From Novipirellula sp052161655 (GTDB taxonomy: Bacteria; Planctomycetota; Planctomycetia; Pirellulales; Pirellulaceae), in assembly GCF_052161655.1 (NCBI RefSeq), contig NZ_CP197418.1, forward strand, positions 5,828,001 through 5,892,000: a stretch of 64,000 bases of DNA, read 5' to 3'. This document shows positions 1-7,194 of the stretch, in pieces (positions within the stretch are counted from its first letter, which is position 1; every line of letters starts with the position of its first letter). A program made the position numbers and the translations under genes. The notes beneath the pieces were generated by a model. That model made no database searches and was not told where the DNA came from. It saw nothing but the letters and a program-made list of their open reading frames with translations.

Positions 1-2
1 AA

Positions 3-155
3 GCCCTCGACAATGCCGATCGTGCTTACCTGAATGTCGTACTCAAGAAACACAACGGCGTCATCGCCAGCGCCGCGCGCCAGGCAGGTTTATCCCGTCA
101 AGGATTGAACAAGCTGCTTAAACGACACGGGATTGAAGCGGACGATTTTCGTTAG
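3..155 (+). CDS. C-terminal end of a sigma-54-dependent (NtrC-type) regulator, partial
   Basis: Only the last 50 codons are inside the window; the gene enters from the left edge and stops with TAG at 153-155. The visible part is a Fis-type helix-turn-helix, with the core AARQAGLSRQGLNKLLKRHG typical of the DNA-binding end of NtrC/AtoC-type enhancer-binding proteins. The receiver and AAA+ domains are not visible, so the family rests on the HTH alone. Its position matters because several genes in the next 17 kb carry sigma-54-type promoters, which need such an activator. That it controls them is inference. Confidence 0.72.
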   Translation, partial: ALDNADRAYLNVVLKKHNGVIASAARQAGLSRQGLNKLLKRHGIEADDFR

Positions 156-267
156 AAATTATCTGGACAGCGCCACTTGATGTTTGAAATGCCGCATTTT
201 TCAGGCTCTTCGTAGCGACCTTCGACAGAAGGTAGACGCCCAATGTTTCCCACGCTACGAAAAAGTA

Positions 268-1608
268 CTACCTTTTTGCGCTGGACGACGTCCAATACAG
301 CAGACTCATGCCCAGGATTCCGCTGACAGCGGAGCCGACGAGGACGCCGATCTTGGCAGTGTCGAGTCCGTCGGCACCAAAGGCCAATCCATCAATAAAC
401 AACGCCATCGTGAAGCCGATACCGGCTAAGCAACTGCCGGAGATCAACATCGACCATGGCAGTCCTTCGGGAAGCCTTGCCCAACCGATGCGGATCGCTA
501 GCCAACTGAGTAGCACGATGCCCACGGGCTTGCCAACGACTAAACCGAGGATGACGGCGACCGCAACAGAATCGCCCAAGTTGGACAGTTCGATCAGAAC
601 GCCAGCGTTCGCCAATGCGAAAACCGGCATGATGACGTAGGCACTCCACGGGTGCAGCGTCATTTCCAAGTATTCGAGCGGCGAGACGGTTTCGCGAGTG
701 AGTTGCTGAACCTCTTTCACTACTGCGGCTCGATGCTTTCGACTGGCCCAGCGACCGTCCTGAAATTCCTCCTTCTTTTCATGCAAGTATTCACGAAAAT
801 GCTCGGGAACTAACACCGATTTGGCCGGTGTCATCAAACCCAAGATCACTCCCGTTAGAGTAGCATGGATTCCTGATTCATGTAGCGCAAACCAGGCGAC
901 CGCCCCCACAGCGATGTAAGGCGGAAAACGTCGCACGCCGAGCCTCGAGAACAACTGAACAACGCCGATACTGACCGCTGCCAACACGAGGAACCGCATA
1001 TCGAGAGATTCGGTGTAGCCGACGGCGATCACCAGAATCGCACCGATGTCGTCGACAATTGCGAGCGACAATAGCAACACTCGCAAACTGTGCGGCACTC
1101 TTGATCCAAGCAACACTAAACAACCGACAACGAACGCAATGTCGGTCGCCATCGGGATTCCCCAGCCGCGCATCCCCGGTTGGCCATATTGAATAGCGAG
1201 ATACAAACCCGCTGGAACGACCATGCCCCCGATAGCTGCTGCGATCGGAAGCGACGCTTGCCTCCAATTCGATAGCGATCCATGCACGATCTCGCGTTTG
1301 ACTTCCAATCCGATCACGAAGAAGAAGATCGCCATCAAGCCATCATTGATGACGTGGTGCAGCGAATGATGGAACTCAAATGTTCCAAATCCGATCGTGA
1401 TATCGGTCTGCCAGAACGCCAAGTACGTATCTGCAAACGAAGAATTAGCCGCGACCAGAGCGATCGCGGTGCAAATCACCAAAACGATGCCGCTGGTCGC
1501 TTCGACATGCAGGAATCGCGCAAGCGGACGCAGCAATCGGTCGATGGGTTGTAATGGCAGTGGCACAGTAACGATGTCACGCGTGGTCATTTCATCTAGC
1601 AATTTCAT
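268..1608 (-). CDS. nhaA: Na+/H+ antiporter NhaA
   Basis: 446-residue polytopic inner-membrane protein that exchanges protons for sodium. Family hallmarks are visible: MATDIAFVVG and LSLAIVDDIGAILVI, which hold the aspartates of the ion-binding site in characterised NhaA proteins. It is longer than E. coli NhaA (about 388 residues), mainly through a charged loop near residues 275-310 (EKKEEFQDGRWASRKHR). It is the last gene of a three-gene minus-strand operon, three bases downstream of the DHOD-like gene and behind a universal stress protein, which suggests a role in pH or sodium homeostasis under stress. A fossil of a second nhaA lies near 15.2 kb. Confidence 0.96.
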   Translation of the reverse strand: MKLLDEMTTRDIVTVPLPLQPIDRLLRPLARFLHVEATSGIVLVICTAIALVAANSSFADTYLAFWQTDITIGFGTFEFHHSLHHVINDGLMAIFFFVIGLEVKREIVHGSLSNWRQASLPIAAAIGGMVVPAGLYLAIQYGQPGMRGWGIPMATDIAFVVGCLVLLGSRVPHSLRVLLLSLAIVDDIGAILVIAVGYTESLDMRFLVLAAVSIGVVQLFSRLGVRRFPPYIAVGAVAWFALHESGIHATLTGVILGLMTPAKSVLVPEHFREYLHEKKEEFQDGRWASRKHRAAVVKEVQQLTRETVSPLEYLEMTLHPWSAYVIMPVFALANAGVLIELSNLGDSVAVAVILGLVVGKPVGIVLLSWLAIRIGWARLPEGLPWSMLISGSCLAGIGFTMALFIDGLAFGADGLDTAKIGVLVGSAVSGILGMSLLYWTSSSAKR

Positions 1609-1611
1609 AGG

Positions 1612-2661
1612 TTACGCGACCGGATGGCCCCACTTGTCCGAGCGAATAACGTGTTCGCCGTTGGCGATCCCGATTGAGCCGGGTCTTGGCGATAACCCCT
1701 CGATTGTGTTTCGTCGGTCTTCTTCGCTGCTGAACTCCATCGGACGTTTAGCCTGCAGTTCATTGAGAGACCCGATACGATGGCACTCCATGAACTGCGT
1801 CAGTCCATCAAGCATTGTGCGAATAATGTCAGGCCCTTCGCGGTATACGGCTGAAACGACCATGGCCGCATCCGCGCCCGCAAGCAAAGTTTTGATCACG
1901 TCTTCTGGGCGACCAATACCGCCGTTTCCGGCCAGCGGCATCGCGGGGCAATGTCCATAGACACTCATCAACGCACGCAGTGTCGGCGAAATCACACCGG
2001 GTACTGACAGTCCCCACGTCGTTTGCAATTTGAAGCTGTCCAGAGCGATGTTGATTTCTGGATCGCGTGCGTACAGCACCAAACCCTGCACGCCCGAGAC
2101 CAATCGTCGCGCCAGATGGCTGACGGCGGTGTATTCACGATGCAGTTTTAAAAACAGCGGCACCGAAATGGATGCACGAATCGTCCTCACCAATTCGACG
2201 ACTTGATCCTCCAACTCTCGCGGTTCGTCGTAATCACTGTCAGGTCGATGATGCACGTTCAGTTCGATCGCATCAGCACCGGTGTCTTGCAGTTCGCCAG
2301 CGAAGTCGAGCCAATTCCCATCGGTGCCACCATGGAGACTGGCGATGACGGGAATGTTGGACTGCACGCTAGCGCGATTGAGCATGGCGAGATAGGTTTC
2401 GACACAGGGAACCAAAGCTTTTCGCGTCATTCCTGTCGTTCCATCGAGCAGTCGTTTTTCACGCTGGGTGGCGGAATCGCCATTGCGAATCCGCCACGCG
2501 ATCACGTGTTCTTCAAACAACGACGGCAGAACGACTGCCCCCGCACCGGCACTCTCCATCGCGATGCGATTCTGCGTGTTCGCAGTCAGCGGACAGGAGC
2601 CGACAATGATCGGCGAACGAAGTTTTAAGCCGCCAAAGTTTGTGGACAGGTCGAGGGTCAT
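1612..2661 (-). CDS. Dihydroorotate dehydrogenase-like flavoprotein
   Basis: 349 residues from the ATG at 2661, chosen because GGAG lies 8 bases upstream; a GTG three codons earlier is also open. The protein shows a PyrD-like TIM barrel: the N-terminal GGLKLRSPIIVGSCPLT, ELNVHHRPD near the middle, and GNGGIGRPEDVIKTLLAGADA, a phosphate/FMN-binding end. It belongs to the DHOD-like subgroup often found outside pyrimidine operons, so a role in pyrimidine synthesis should not be assumed. It sits between a universal stress protein and nhaA on the same strand, probably one transcript. Confidence 0.85.
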   Translation of the reverse strand: MTLDLSTNFGGLKLRSPIIVGSCPLTANTQNRIAMESAGAGAVVLPSLFEEHVIAWRIRNGDSATQREKRLLDGTTGMTRKALVPCVETYLAMLNRASVQSNIPVIASLHGGTDGNWLDFAGELQDTGADAIELNVHHRPDSDYDEPRELEDQVVELVRTIRASISVPLFLKLHREYTAVSHLARRLVSGVQGLVLYARDPEINIALDSFKLQTTWGLSVPGVISPTLRALMSVYGHCPAMPLAGNGGIGRPEDVIKTLLAGADAAMVVSAVYREGPDIIRTMLDGLTQFMECHRIGSLNELQAKRPMEFSSEEDRRNTIEGLSPRPGSIGIANGEHVIRSDKWGHPVA

Positions 2662-2729
2662 GAGAAACACTCCGTTGAAGAGGGGGGGGAAATCTCGGCA
2701 GATGTTGGCAACACGCTGTCAATGAATCT

Positions 2730-3716
2730 TCAAGCAAACAAGCTGTACTCCGAAGCGGCATCCCAGCGGATACCGGAATTCTGTATCTGACTATTGACGG
2801 GCGAGACAAAGCTTTCAGGTTTGATCGCCAAAACAGAACACTTCACATCGGACAACACCGATTCGGCAGTGTTGCCGATCAGGAATCCGGACACGCCCGT
2901 GCGACACTGCGTTCCCATAACCAGCAAATCTGCTTTGACATGGTCGACGACTTCACGAATCGTCTCGACCGCGTTACCTCGGTAGACATGGCGCCGCAGT
3001 TCAGGATGCCGCAACTTAATCTCTTTCAACAGAACATCCAAACGCTCACCCACGTTCGCTTCATACTCTTTGGCCATCGCGTCGACGATGACGTCACCCA
3101 TTTTGATGCGAAGCGGTTCTTCCATCCAAATGTTCCACGCACTGACGACATGCAACGCAGCCGATTCCCGCTTCGCGATAAGGCTGGCTTGTTCGAGAAT
3201 ACATTGATTGAGTTGTCGATTCACCTTGTCGTCCGATGTTGCGTCGACCGCCGCAACAACGCAGTCAAACTGGCCATGCAGGTCGGGTTTCAACAGCCAC
3301 ACCGGACAGGGGCACAGCCGAAGCAACGACTGCGAAACACTTCCAAACATCCGATCGACGAGTCCGAATCCGTCCGCAGTTTTGATGAGCAAATCATGTT
3401 CACCCCGCACGACTTGACGTGCGGTTTCATAAGCGGGATCTCCGATCGTGATCACAACATCTATTGCGACACCGGTATCACTGTAGCCACTGGCGAAATT
3501 CAGCAATCGGCGGCGCCGGTCGCTGGCAATGGCTCGCTGTAGTTCATCCGTTTCGTCGACCGCGCTGGTCAATCCCAGCATCGACGGCAGCGGCTTGACC
3601 ACGTTCATCAGAGTCAGACTTGCTTTGTTCTCAATGGCAAGTTCAACAGCCCGACAACGCGCTGTTTCATCGGCGGCGGGATCAGTGTACAGCAGTATGT
3701 TTCTGAACGGTTGCAT
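2730..3716 (-). CDS. Tandem universal stress protein (two Usp domains)
   Basis: 328 residues from the ATG at 3716; AGGAG lies 7-8 bases upstream, so this start is preferred over an upstream in-frame codon at 3788. Two UspA domains are visible: MQPFRNILLYTDPAADE at the start, and a second domain ending in the nucleotide-binding-type signature DLLVMGTQCRTGVSGFLIGNTAESVL. Such proteins bind ATP or act as stress-responsive scaffolds in the cytoplasm. It is the first gene of the USP/DHOD-like/NhaA operon, and a candidate sigma-54 promoter lies 56 bases upstream of the start. Two more intact tandem USPs lie at 12.7 and 15.4 kb. Confidence 0.93.
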   Translation of the reverse strand: MQPFRNILLYTDPAADETARCRAVELAIENKASLTLMNVVKPLPSMLGLTSAVDETDELQRAIASDRRRRLLNFASGYSDTGVAIDVVITIGDPAYETARQVVRGEHDLLIKTADGFGLVDRMFGSVSQSLLRLCPCPVWLLKPDLHGQFDCVVAAVDATSDDKVNRQLNQCILEQASLIAKRESAALHVVSAWNIWMEEPLRIKMGDVIVDAMAKEYEANVGERLDVLLKEIKLRHPELRRHVYRGNAVETIREVVDHVKADLLVMGTQCRTGVSGFLIGNTAESVLSDVKCSVLAIKPESFVSPVNSQIQNSGIRWDAASEYSLFA

Positions 3717-3771
3717 GATTGACGCTCCTGATAACGTGATGGCGGTGGTGTGAAGGACTACCCCTTCCTCT

Positions 3772-3787
3772 TGCAAACAGTGGTCCA
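3772..3787 (-). promoter_or_regulatory. Candidate sigma-54 promoter for the USP/DHOD-like/NhaA operon
   Basis: On the minus strand the site reads TGGACCACTGTTTGCA. It keeps GG-N10-GC spacing and has a perfect TTGCA -12 element; the -24 element differs from TGGCAC at two bases. It lies about 56 bases upstream of the USP start. Not tested. Confidence 0.5.
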
Positions 3788-4010
3788 CAGACCGTTGGTT
3801 TTTGTATTAAGAGCTCTATGGTTTGCGAAGTCGCGGATCACATCGTCAATCCGTTGCTCAGGCAACTGACCAGTAGAGTGATCAGCGCCAATGACCGACT
3901 GAAAGGGCGTCAACCCAGGTTCCCGTTGGCAACATGGTGTGACGCTTTCGATCTACGCAAAAGTCGTTATTACGGGCTAAATGCCTGCGTCACGGCAAAC
4001 AATAGCCTGC

Positions 4011-4026
4011 TGGCACAAGCGTTGCA
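4011..4026 (+). promoter_or_regulatory. Strong sigma-54 (-24/-12) promoter
   Basis: TGGCACAAGCGTTGCA matches the sigma-54 consensus TGGCAC-N5-TTGCA at every defined base, with GG-N10-GC spacing. It points toward the 53-codon gene at 4120; the predicted start of transcription is near 4037, giving a leader of about 80 bases. An 11-base direct repeat, CTCACTCAGAT, occurs at 4063-4073 and 4084-4094 in this leader. The rest of the 3717-4119 gap shows no gene I can support. Confidence 0.8.
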
Positions 4027-4119
4027 TTATGAAACTATCAACGTCGCGTGATCCAACGTTGTCTCACTCAGATCTACGATTTCCTCACTCAGATTTATTC
4101 TTTCTAAGGAGGTCCAGTC

Positions 4120-4281
4120 ATGTTGATGCGAAATCCGGAATATCAAGCCCAACACCGAGTTGAGAACAAAGGCAGGCTTGATGAACCATTCGTCGTTCAC
4201 ACGCCTCGTGAAATGCTGGTCGGTCAGATCGCGTTGATCATGATGTTTGTCACTGCAATCCTGCTGCGGGCAATTGCGTAA
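4120..4281 (+). CDS. 53-residue single-span membrane peptide
   Basis: A small gene preceded by an unusually complete Shine-Dalgarno sequence, TAAGGAGGT at 4105-4113, and by the strong sigma-54 promoter at 4011. The first 30 residues are polar (MLMRNPEYQAQHRVENK...), with VHTPREML at 26-33. Residues 33-52 form a hydrophobic segment (VGQIALIMMFVTAILLRAIA), so it is likely an inner-membrane peptide with its N-terminus in the cytoplasm. I do not recognise the family. The promoter and ribosome site make it very likely expressed; its role is unknown, though its neighbours suggest stress adaptation. Confidence 0.75.
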   Translation: MLMRNPEYQAQHRVENKGRLDEPFVVHTPREMLVGQIALIMMFVTAILLRAIA

Positions 4282-4481
4282 AGTCTTTCTCTCAGCAACT
4301 TGATTTCACAGGGATTGTGTGATGCGAAACGCATCTATGGAGTCTCAAGAACGAATGGTTCAACAAATTGACGAATGTATTCATAAGCCAGACTCATCGT
4401 ATGTAACGGGATGTCACAATTGACGCCGAAAATAATTTCGTCGTCATTAGCGTTGGTCTCGATCCTACTACGCCACCCCGT

Positions 4482-4497
4482 TGGCCTAACTGTTGCA
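4482..4497 (+). promoter_or_regulatory. Candidate sigma-54 promoter for the Rnk-like/HPF cluster
   Basis: TGGCCTAACTGTTGCA keeps GG-N10-GC spacing and TTGCA, and differs from TGGCAC only in the last two bases of the -24 element. It lies 45 bases before the first Rnk-like gene. Upstream, GATGCG-AAA-CGCATC at 4321-4335 is a perfect small hairpin that may end the preceding transcript. No other gene is seen between 4282 and 4541. Confidence 0.6.
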
Positions 4498-4541
4498 ATG
4501 TTAGTTTTTTCCCTCACCCACACATACTGGAATTCACCACA

Positions 4542-4958
4542 ATGGCTCGAAAGAAAACCATCACCATCACGGCGGCCGATCAAGAACGCTTGGAAGGCTT
4601 GTTCTTAAGCGACTTTGCGGACGCATTCCGCGACAAACCATACTTGCATCATCTACGAGGTGAACTCGATATCGCTCGAATCGTTGCCCCCAACGAAATC
4701 CCCAGAGATGTGATCACGATGAACTCGACCGTTCGCTTGCGGGACATGGAGTCCAAAGAAACCGAGACGTTCACTTTGGTTTACCCCGATGAGGCAAACA
4801 TCACCGAGGGAAAATTGTCGATCCTTGCTCCGCTCGGAACCGCGATCCTCGGCAACCGCGTCGGCGACTTAGTGCAGTGGAAAATTCCGAGCGGGGTTGG
4901 TCGTTGGCGTGTTGAAGAACTCTTGTTCCAACCCGAAAGTGAAAGCGTTGCGGCATAA
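4542..4958 (+). CDS. Rnk/GreA-family protein, paralogue 1
   Basis: 138 residues. The C-terminal half is the GreA/GreB C-terminal fold as used in Rnk (regulator of nucleoside diphosphate kinase): ETETFTLVYPDEANITEGKL, then SILAPLGTAILGNRVGD and a final LFQPE. The N-terminal half is short, like the reduced coiled coil of Rnk, not the long finger of GreA, so a role at the RNA polymerase secondary channel is possible but transcript cleavage is unlikely. It is first in a plus-strand run containing an HPF-like gene and two more paralogues. Family assignment is firm; function is inferred. Confidence 0.85.
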   Translation: MARKKTITITAADQERLEGLFLSDFADAFRDKPYLHHLRGELDIARIVAPNEIPRDVITMNSTVRLRDMESKETETFTLVYPDEANITEGKLSILAPLGTAILGNRVGDLVQWKIPSGVGRWRVEELLFQPESESVAA

Positions 4959-5018
4959 ACGCGGCGTTTCAAATCCCTATATCGCTTATTTTCCTCAGAT
5001 CCTTTGGAGAGTATTTTA

Positions 5019-5378
5019 ATGAAAATTACAGTCGCAACGTCGATCGAACGACTCAGTCCATCAGCACGCGATTCCATTCGGTCGCTAATCTCCAGTACAC
5101 TCGCACGCTTCGCGCCGCGAATCACACAAGTATCCGTGTCGGTCGTCGACGAGAACGGTCCCCGCGGTGGAGTCGACAAGCTTTGCCGCGTCAATGTGCT
5201 AATGCCAGGCGTTGGCACCGTGACGACGAAGGCACGTCACGAAAAACTGATGGCCGCTGTCAGCGAAGCGGCTCGTCGTGCCCGTCGCATCGTGGTCACA
5301 AAAATGAAACGACCGCCTTCGTTGCGTTTGCGTCAGCGTACGAAGGGTAATCCGACACTCGATACCACCAATCGTTAA
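5019..5378 (+). CDS. Short HPF/RaiA-like ribosome hibernation factor
   Basis: 119 residues from the ATG at 5019; GGAG at 5006-5009 supports this over an in-frame TTG at 5004. The fold is that of the ribosome-associated sigma-54 modulation/HPF family: a beta-alpha-beta start, SVVDENGPRGGVDKLCRVNV in the middle, and a basic tail (ARRARRIVVTKMKR and RLRQRTK). It lacks the C-terminal dimerisation domain of long HPF, so it would act like short HPF or RaiA and occupy the 30S subunit during growth arrest. It sits between the first and second Rnk-like genes, an arrangement that links transcription and ribosome silencing. Confidence 0.85.
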   Translation: MKITVATSIERLSPSARDSIRSLISSTLARFAPRITQVSVSVVDENGPRGGVDKLCRVNVLMPGVGTVTTKARHEKLMAAVSEAARRARRIVVTKMKRPPSLRLRQRTKGNPTLDTTNR

Positions 5379-5408
5379 CCCCCATACCATTAATCGCGGT
5401 TTACCATC

Positions 5409-5828
5409 ATGACTTCTCGCATCATCGCCGTCAGCCGAATCGACCTCGGGCGGCTACAGTCTCTTTTAGACAGCCATTTTGTCAAAGCAATCGGCAACGA
5501 TCGTGCTCACTTGAAGGAACTAAAAAGTAAGCTAGAGCGTGCGACCGTTGTTGATTCCAGCGAAATGCTGCCCGACATCGTGACGATGAACTCGACGTTT
5601 AACCTCTTTGACTTAGATCGTAACGAGGCCGACACGTTTACGTTGGTGTATCCCGAAGAGGCCTGTATCGCCGAAGGTAAACTTTCGATTCTTTCGCCAC
5701 TTGGCGCAGAAATCTTCGGACTTTGCGTCGGTGAAAGTTTGACGTTGCACATCTTGAATCGCGAGACTCGAAAGCGAGTCGATAAAATGTCGTTTCAGCC
5801 CGAGCGAGTCGGCGCGTTCGATTTGTAG
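5409..5828 (+). CDS. Rnk/GreA-family protein, paralogue 2
   Basis: 139 residues, clearly related to the genes at 4542 and 5978: it shares DIVTMNSTFNLFDLDRNEADTFTLVYPEEA (shown to 20: DIVTMNSTFNLFDLDRNEAD), then GKLSILSPLGAEIFGLCVG and a final FQPE. The region after residue 110 has diverged more (LHILNRETRKRVDKMSF), which may alter what it binds. It follows the HPF-like gene by 30 bases with no obvious promoter, so it is probably co-transcribed. Role inferred from family. Confidence 0.82.
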   Translation: MTSRIIAVSRIDLGRLQSLLDSHFVKAIGNDRAHLKELKSKLERATVVDSSEMLPDIVTMNSTFNLFDLDRNEADTFTLVYPEEACIAEGKLSILSPLGAEIFGLCVGESLTLHILNRETRKRVDKMSFQPERVGAFDL

Positions 5829-5977
5829 GGACAAAGTCCCGGCCACTTAGCCAGCTCAGCCCATCGGGCTGGGATATGTCGGACAATCAATTCGAAGAGT
5901 TAACGCCCGCCATTTGTAGGCAATTCGTCGGGTCGTTGGCCCAGAACCCACTTTTCCACTCACTATCTCGAACAATC

Positions 5978-6421
5978 ATGTCCATTGCAAGCCATCACGT
6001 CGTCATCACCGCCGAATACCAAAATCACATCGTCATCACCGCCGAAGATCACCAGCGACTGTTGCAGTTGCTCCAGCGTGAATTCAAAGAAATCACCGGA
6101 TGTACGTCCCACTTATACGATCTGTTGAAAGAACTTCACCGCGCAAGTGTGGTCGACCCAGCGGACGTGCCCCGAGACGTCGTCACCATGGACTCCGTCA
6201 TCGAATTAACGGACCTTGACACCAACGAAAGCGAGATTTTCACGCTCGTCTACCCTGACTCCGAAAACGTGAAGGAAAACATGCTGTCAGTGTTTGCACC
6301 TATCGGGACCGCTATTTTGGGCTATCACATCGGTGATATTGTGTCATGGGCGATCCCCATCGGAGTGCGACACATGAAGATCGAAAGCATCCTCTATCAA
6401 CCAGAACACTACCAAAAATGA
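5978..6421 (+). CDS. Rnk/GreA-family protein, paralogue 3
   Basis: 147 residues from the ATG at 5978; an upstream in-frame ATG at 5876 would add 34 residues with no family similarity, so the later start is preferred although neither has a strong ribosome site. The core matches its paralogues: VPRDVVTMDSVIELTDLD, NESEIFTLVYPDSENV, and SVFAPIGTAILGYHIGD. Near the N-terminus a short stretch is duplicated (HVVITAEYQN / HIVITAEDHQ, residues 8-27), a tandem repeat of about 27 bases absent from the other two copies. The next small gene starts 12 bases after its stop. Confidence 0.82.
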   Translation: MSIASHHVVITAEYQNHIVITAEDHQRLLQLLQREFKEITGCTSHLYDLLKELHRASVVDPADVPRDVVTMDSVIELTDLDTNESEIFTLVYPDSENVKENMLSVFAPIGTAILGYHIGDIVSWAIPIGVRHMKIESILYQPEHYQK

Positions 6422-6433
6422 AAGGAGAGTTTC

Positions 6434-6565
6434 ATGAGCAGTCACGAAAGTCATTTTAGCAAAGTTGAATCATTCTTAGTTCCCGCTTTGCCGTTCATCG
6501 GAACCGCCGTCGTGGCCGCACTTGCTTACTGGATGTATCACTTGGACATCCCGTCGTGGATGTGA
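6434..6565 (+). CDS. 43-residue membrane peptide
   Basis: Begins 12 bases after the third Rnk-like gene, with AAAGGAGAG at 6421-6429 as ribosome site. Sequence: a polar start (MSSHESHFSKVESF), a hydrophobic span at about residues 14-34 (LVPALPFIGTAVVAALAYWMY) and a short tail HLDIPSWM. It is probably the last gene of the Rnk/HPF operon. I do not recognise it. Together with the 53-residue peptide at 4120 it makes two tiny membrane proteins within this stress cluster. Confidence 0.7.
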   Translation: MSSHESHFSKVESFLVPALPFIGTAVVAALAYWMYHLDIPSWM

Positions 6566-6579
6566 TGGACCGCGTCAAT

Positions 6580-7142
6580 TGAACTCACTCAACTCATCCA
6601 ATCGCTCTCCGAGCCGGTCGCCACAGGCCTGGGGACACACAAGGCGATCTGCGTTAGGGGCACGTGTTTATCTTCCCGGAACGGCCAAGTCCAGATTGGC
6701 ACACTCGTTGGCCGCCGACGCACACTTTGACGTGAAGCAGTCGGATGTGGTTCGCAAATAGCAGGTGACTGACTCGGGCGACCAAACGAAGCAGACTTGA
6801 TTCGGTGACGGAATCAATACAGCGGAGTGGTCCGAGCAAACGTACGCCGAGTGTCTTCGCCGCAACGAAGAGTTGTTGTTGGATGGAAAGCGTGTCTTGG
6901 TCGATGCCAATTTTCGTGACGATGCCAGTCGTCGATTGATTCTTGATGCCGCAACAAAACTCGGCGTGCGAGTTGCAGTGCTGATCTGCCACGCGGATCC
7001 AGATATCATTCGGACTCGATTCGCGAATCGTAGTGTACGTGCTTCCCGCGCGGATTGGTGGGTGCACTTGAAAGCCGCCGAGAATCGCGACGGGGAACCT
7101 CCATGCTGCATTTCATTTAGGGAAACACGGGAACTCACTTGA
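6580..7142 (+). pseudogene. Decayed COG2187/COG0645-like kinase (aminoglycoside phosphotransferase/AAA kinase)
   Basis: Pieces of one kinase gene appear in more than one frame. At 6581 a start-like fragment reads ELTQLIQSLSEP. At about 6665-6761 a degenerate P-loop region reads VYLPGTAKSRLAHSLAAD...QSDVVRK and meets a stop. From about 6810 another frame continues GINTAEWSEQTYAECLRRNE, then LLDGKRVLVDANFRDDASRR and VRVAVLICHADPDIIRTRF, as in the ATP-binding half of these kinases. Most of the central part is missing, and frames shift at least once. The gene is non-functional; the reading as this family comes from motif order recalled from intact proteins. Confidence 0.75.
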
Positions 7143-7194
7143 AATGAGTCAGCCCCAAAACCACATCTAAGACAACCAAAGACAGGATGAAAAC

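Noticed and set aside
3818..4051. 77-codon plus-strand ORF
   Set aside because: It overlaps the strong sigma-54 promoter at 4011, has no ribosome site and no protein-like pattern.
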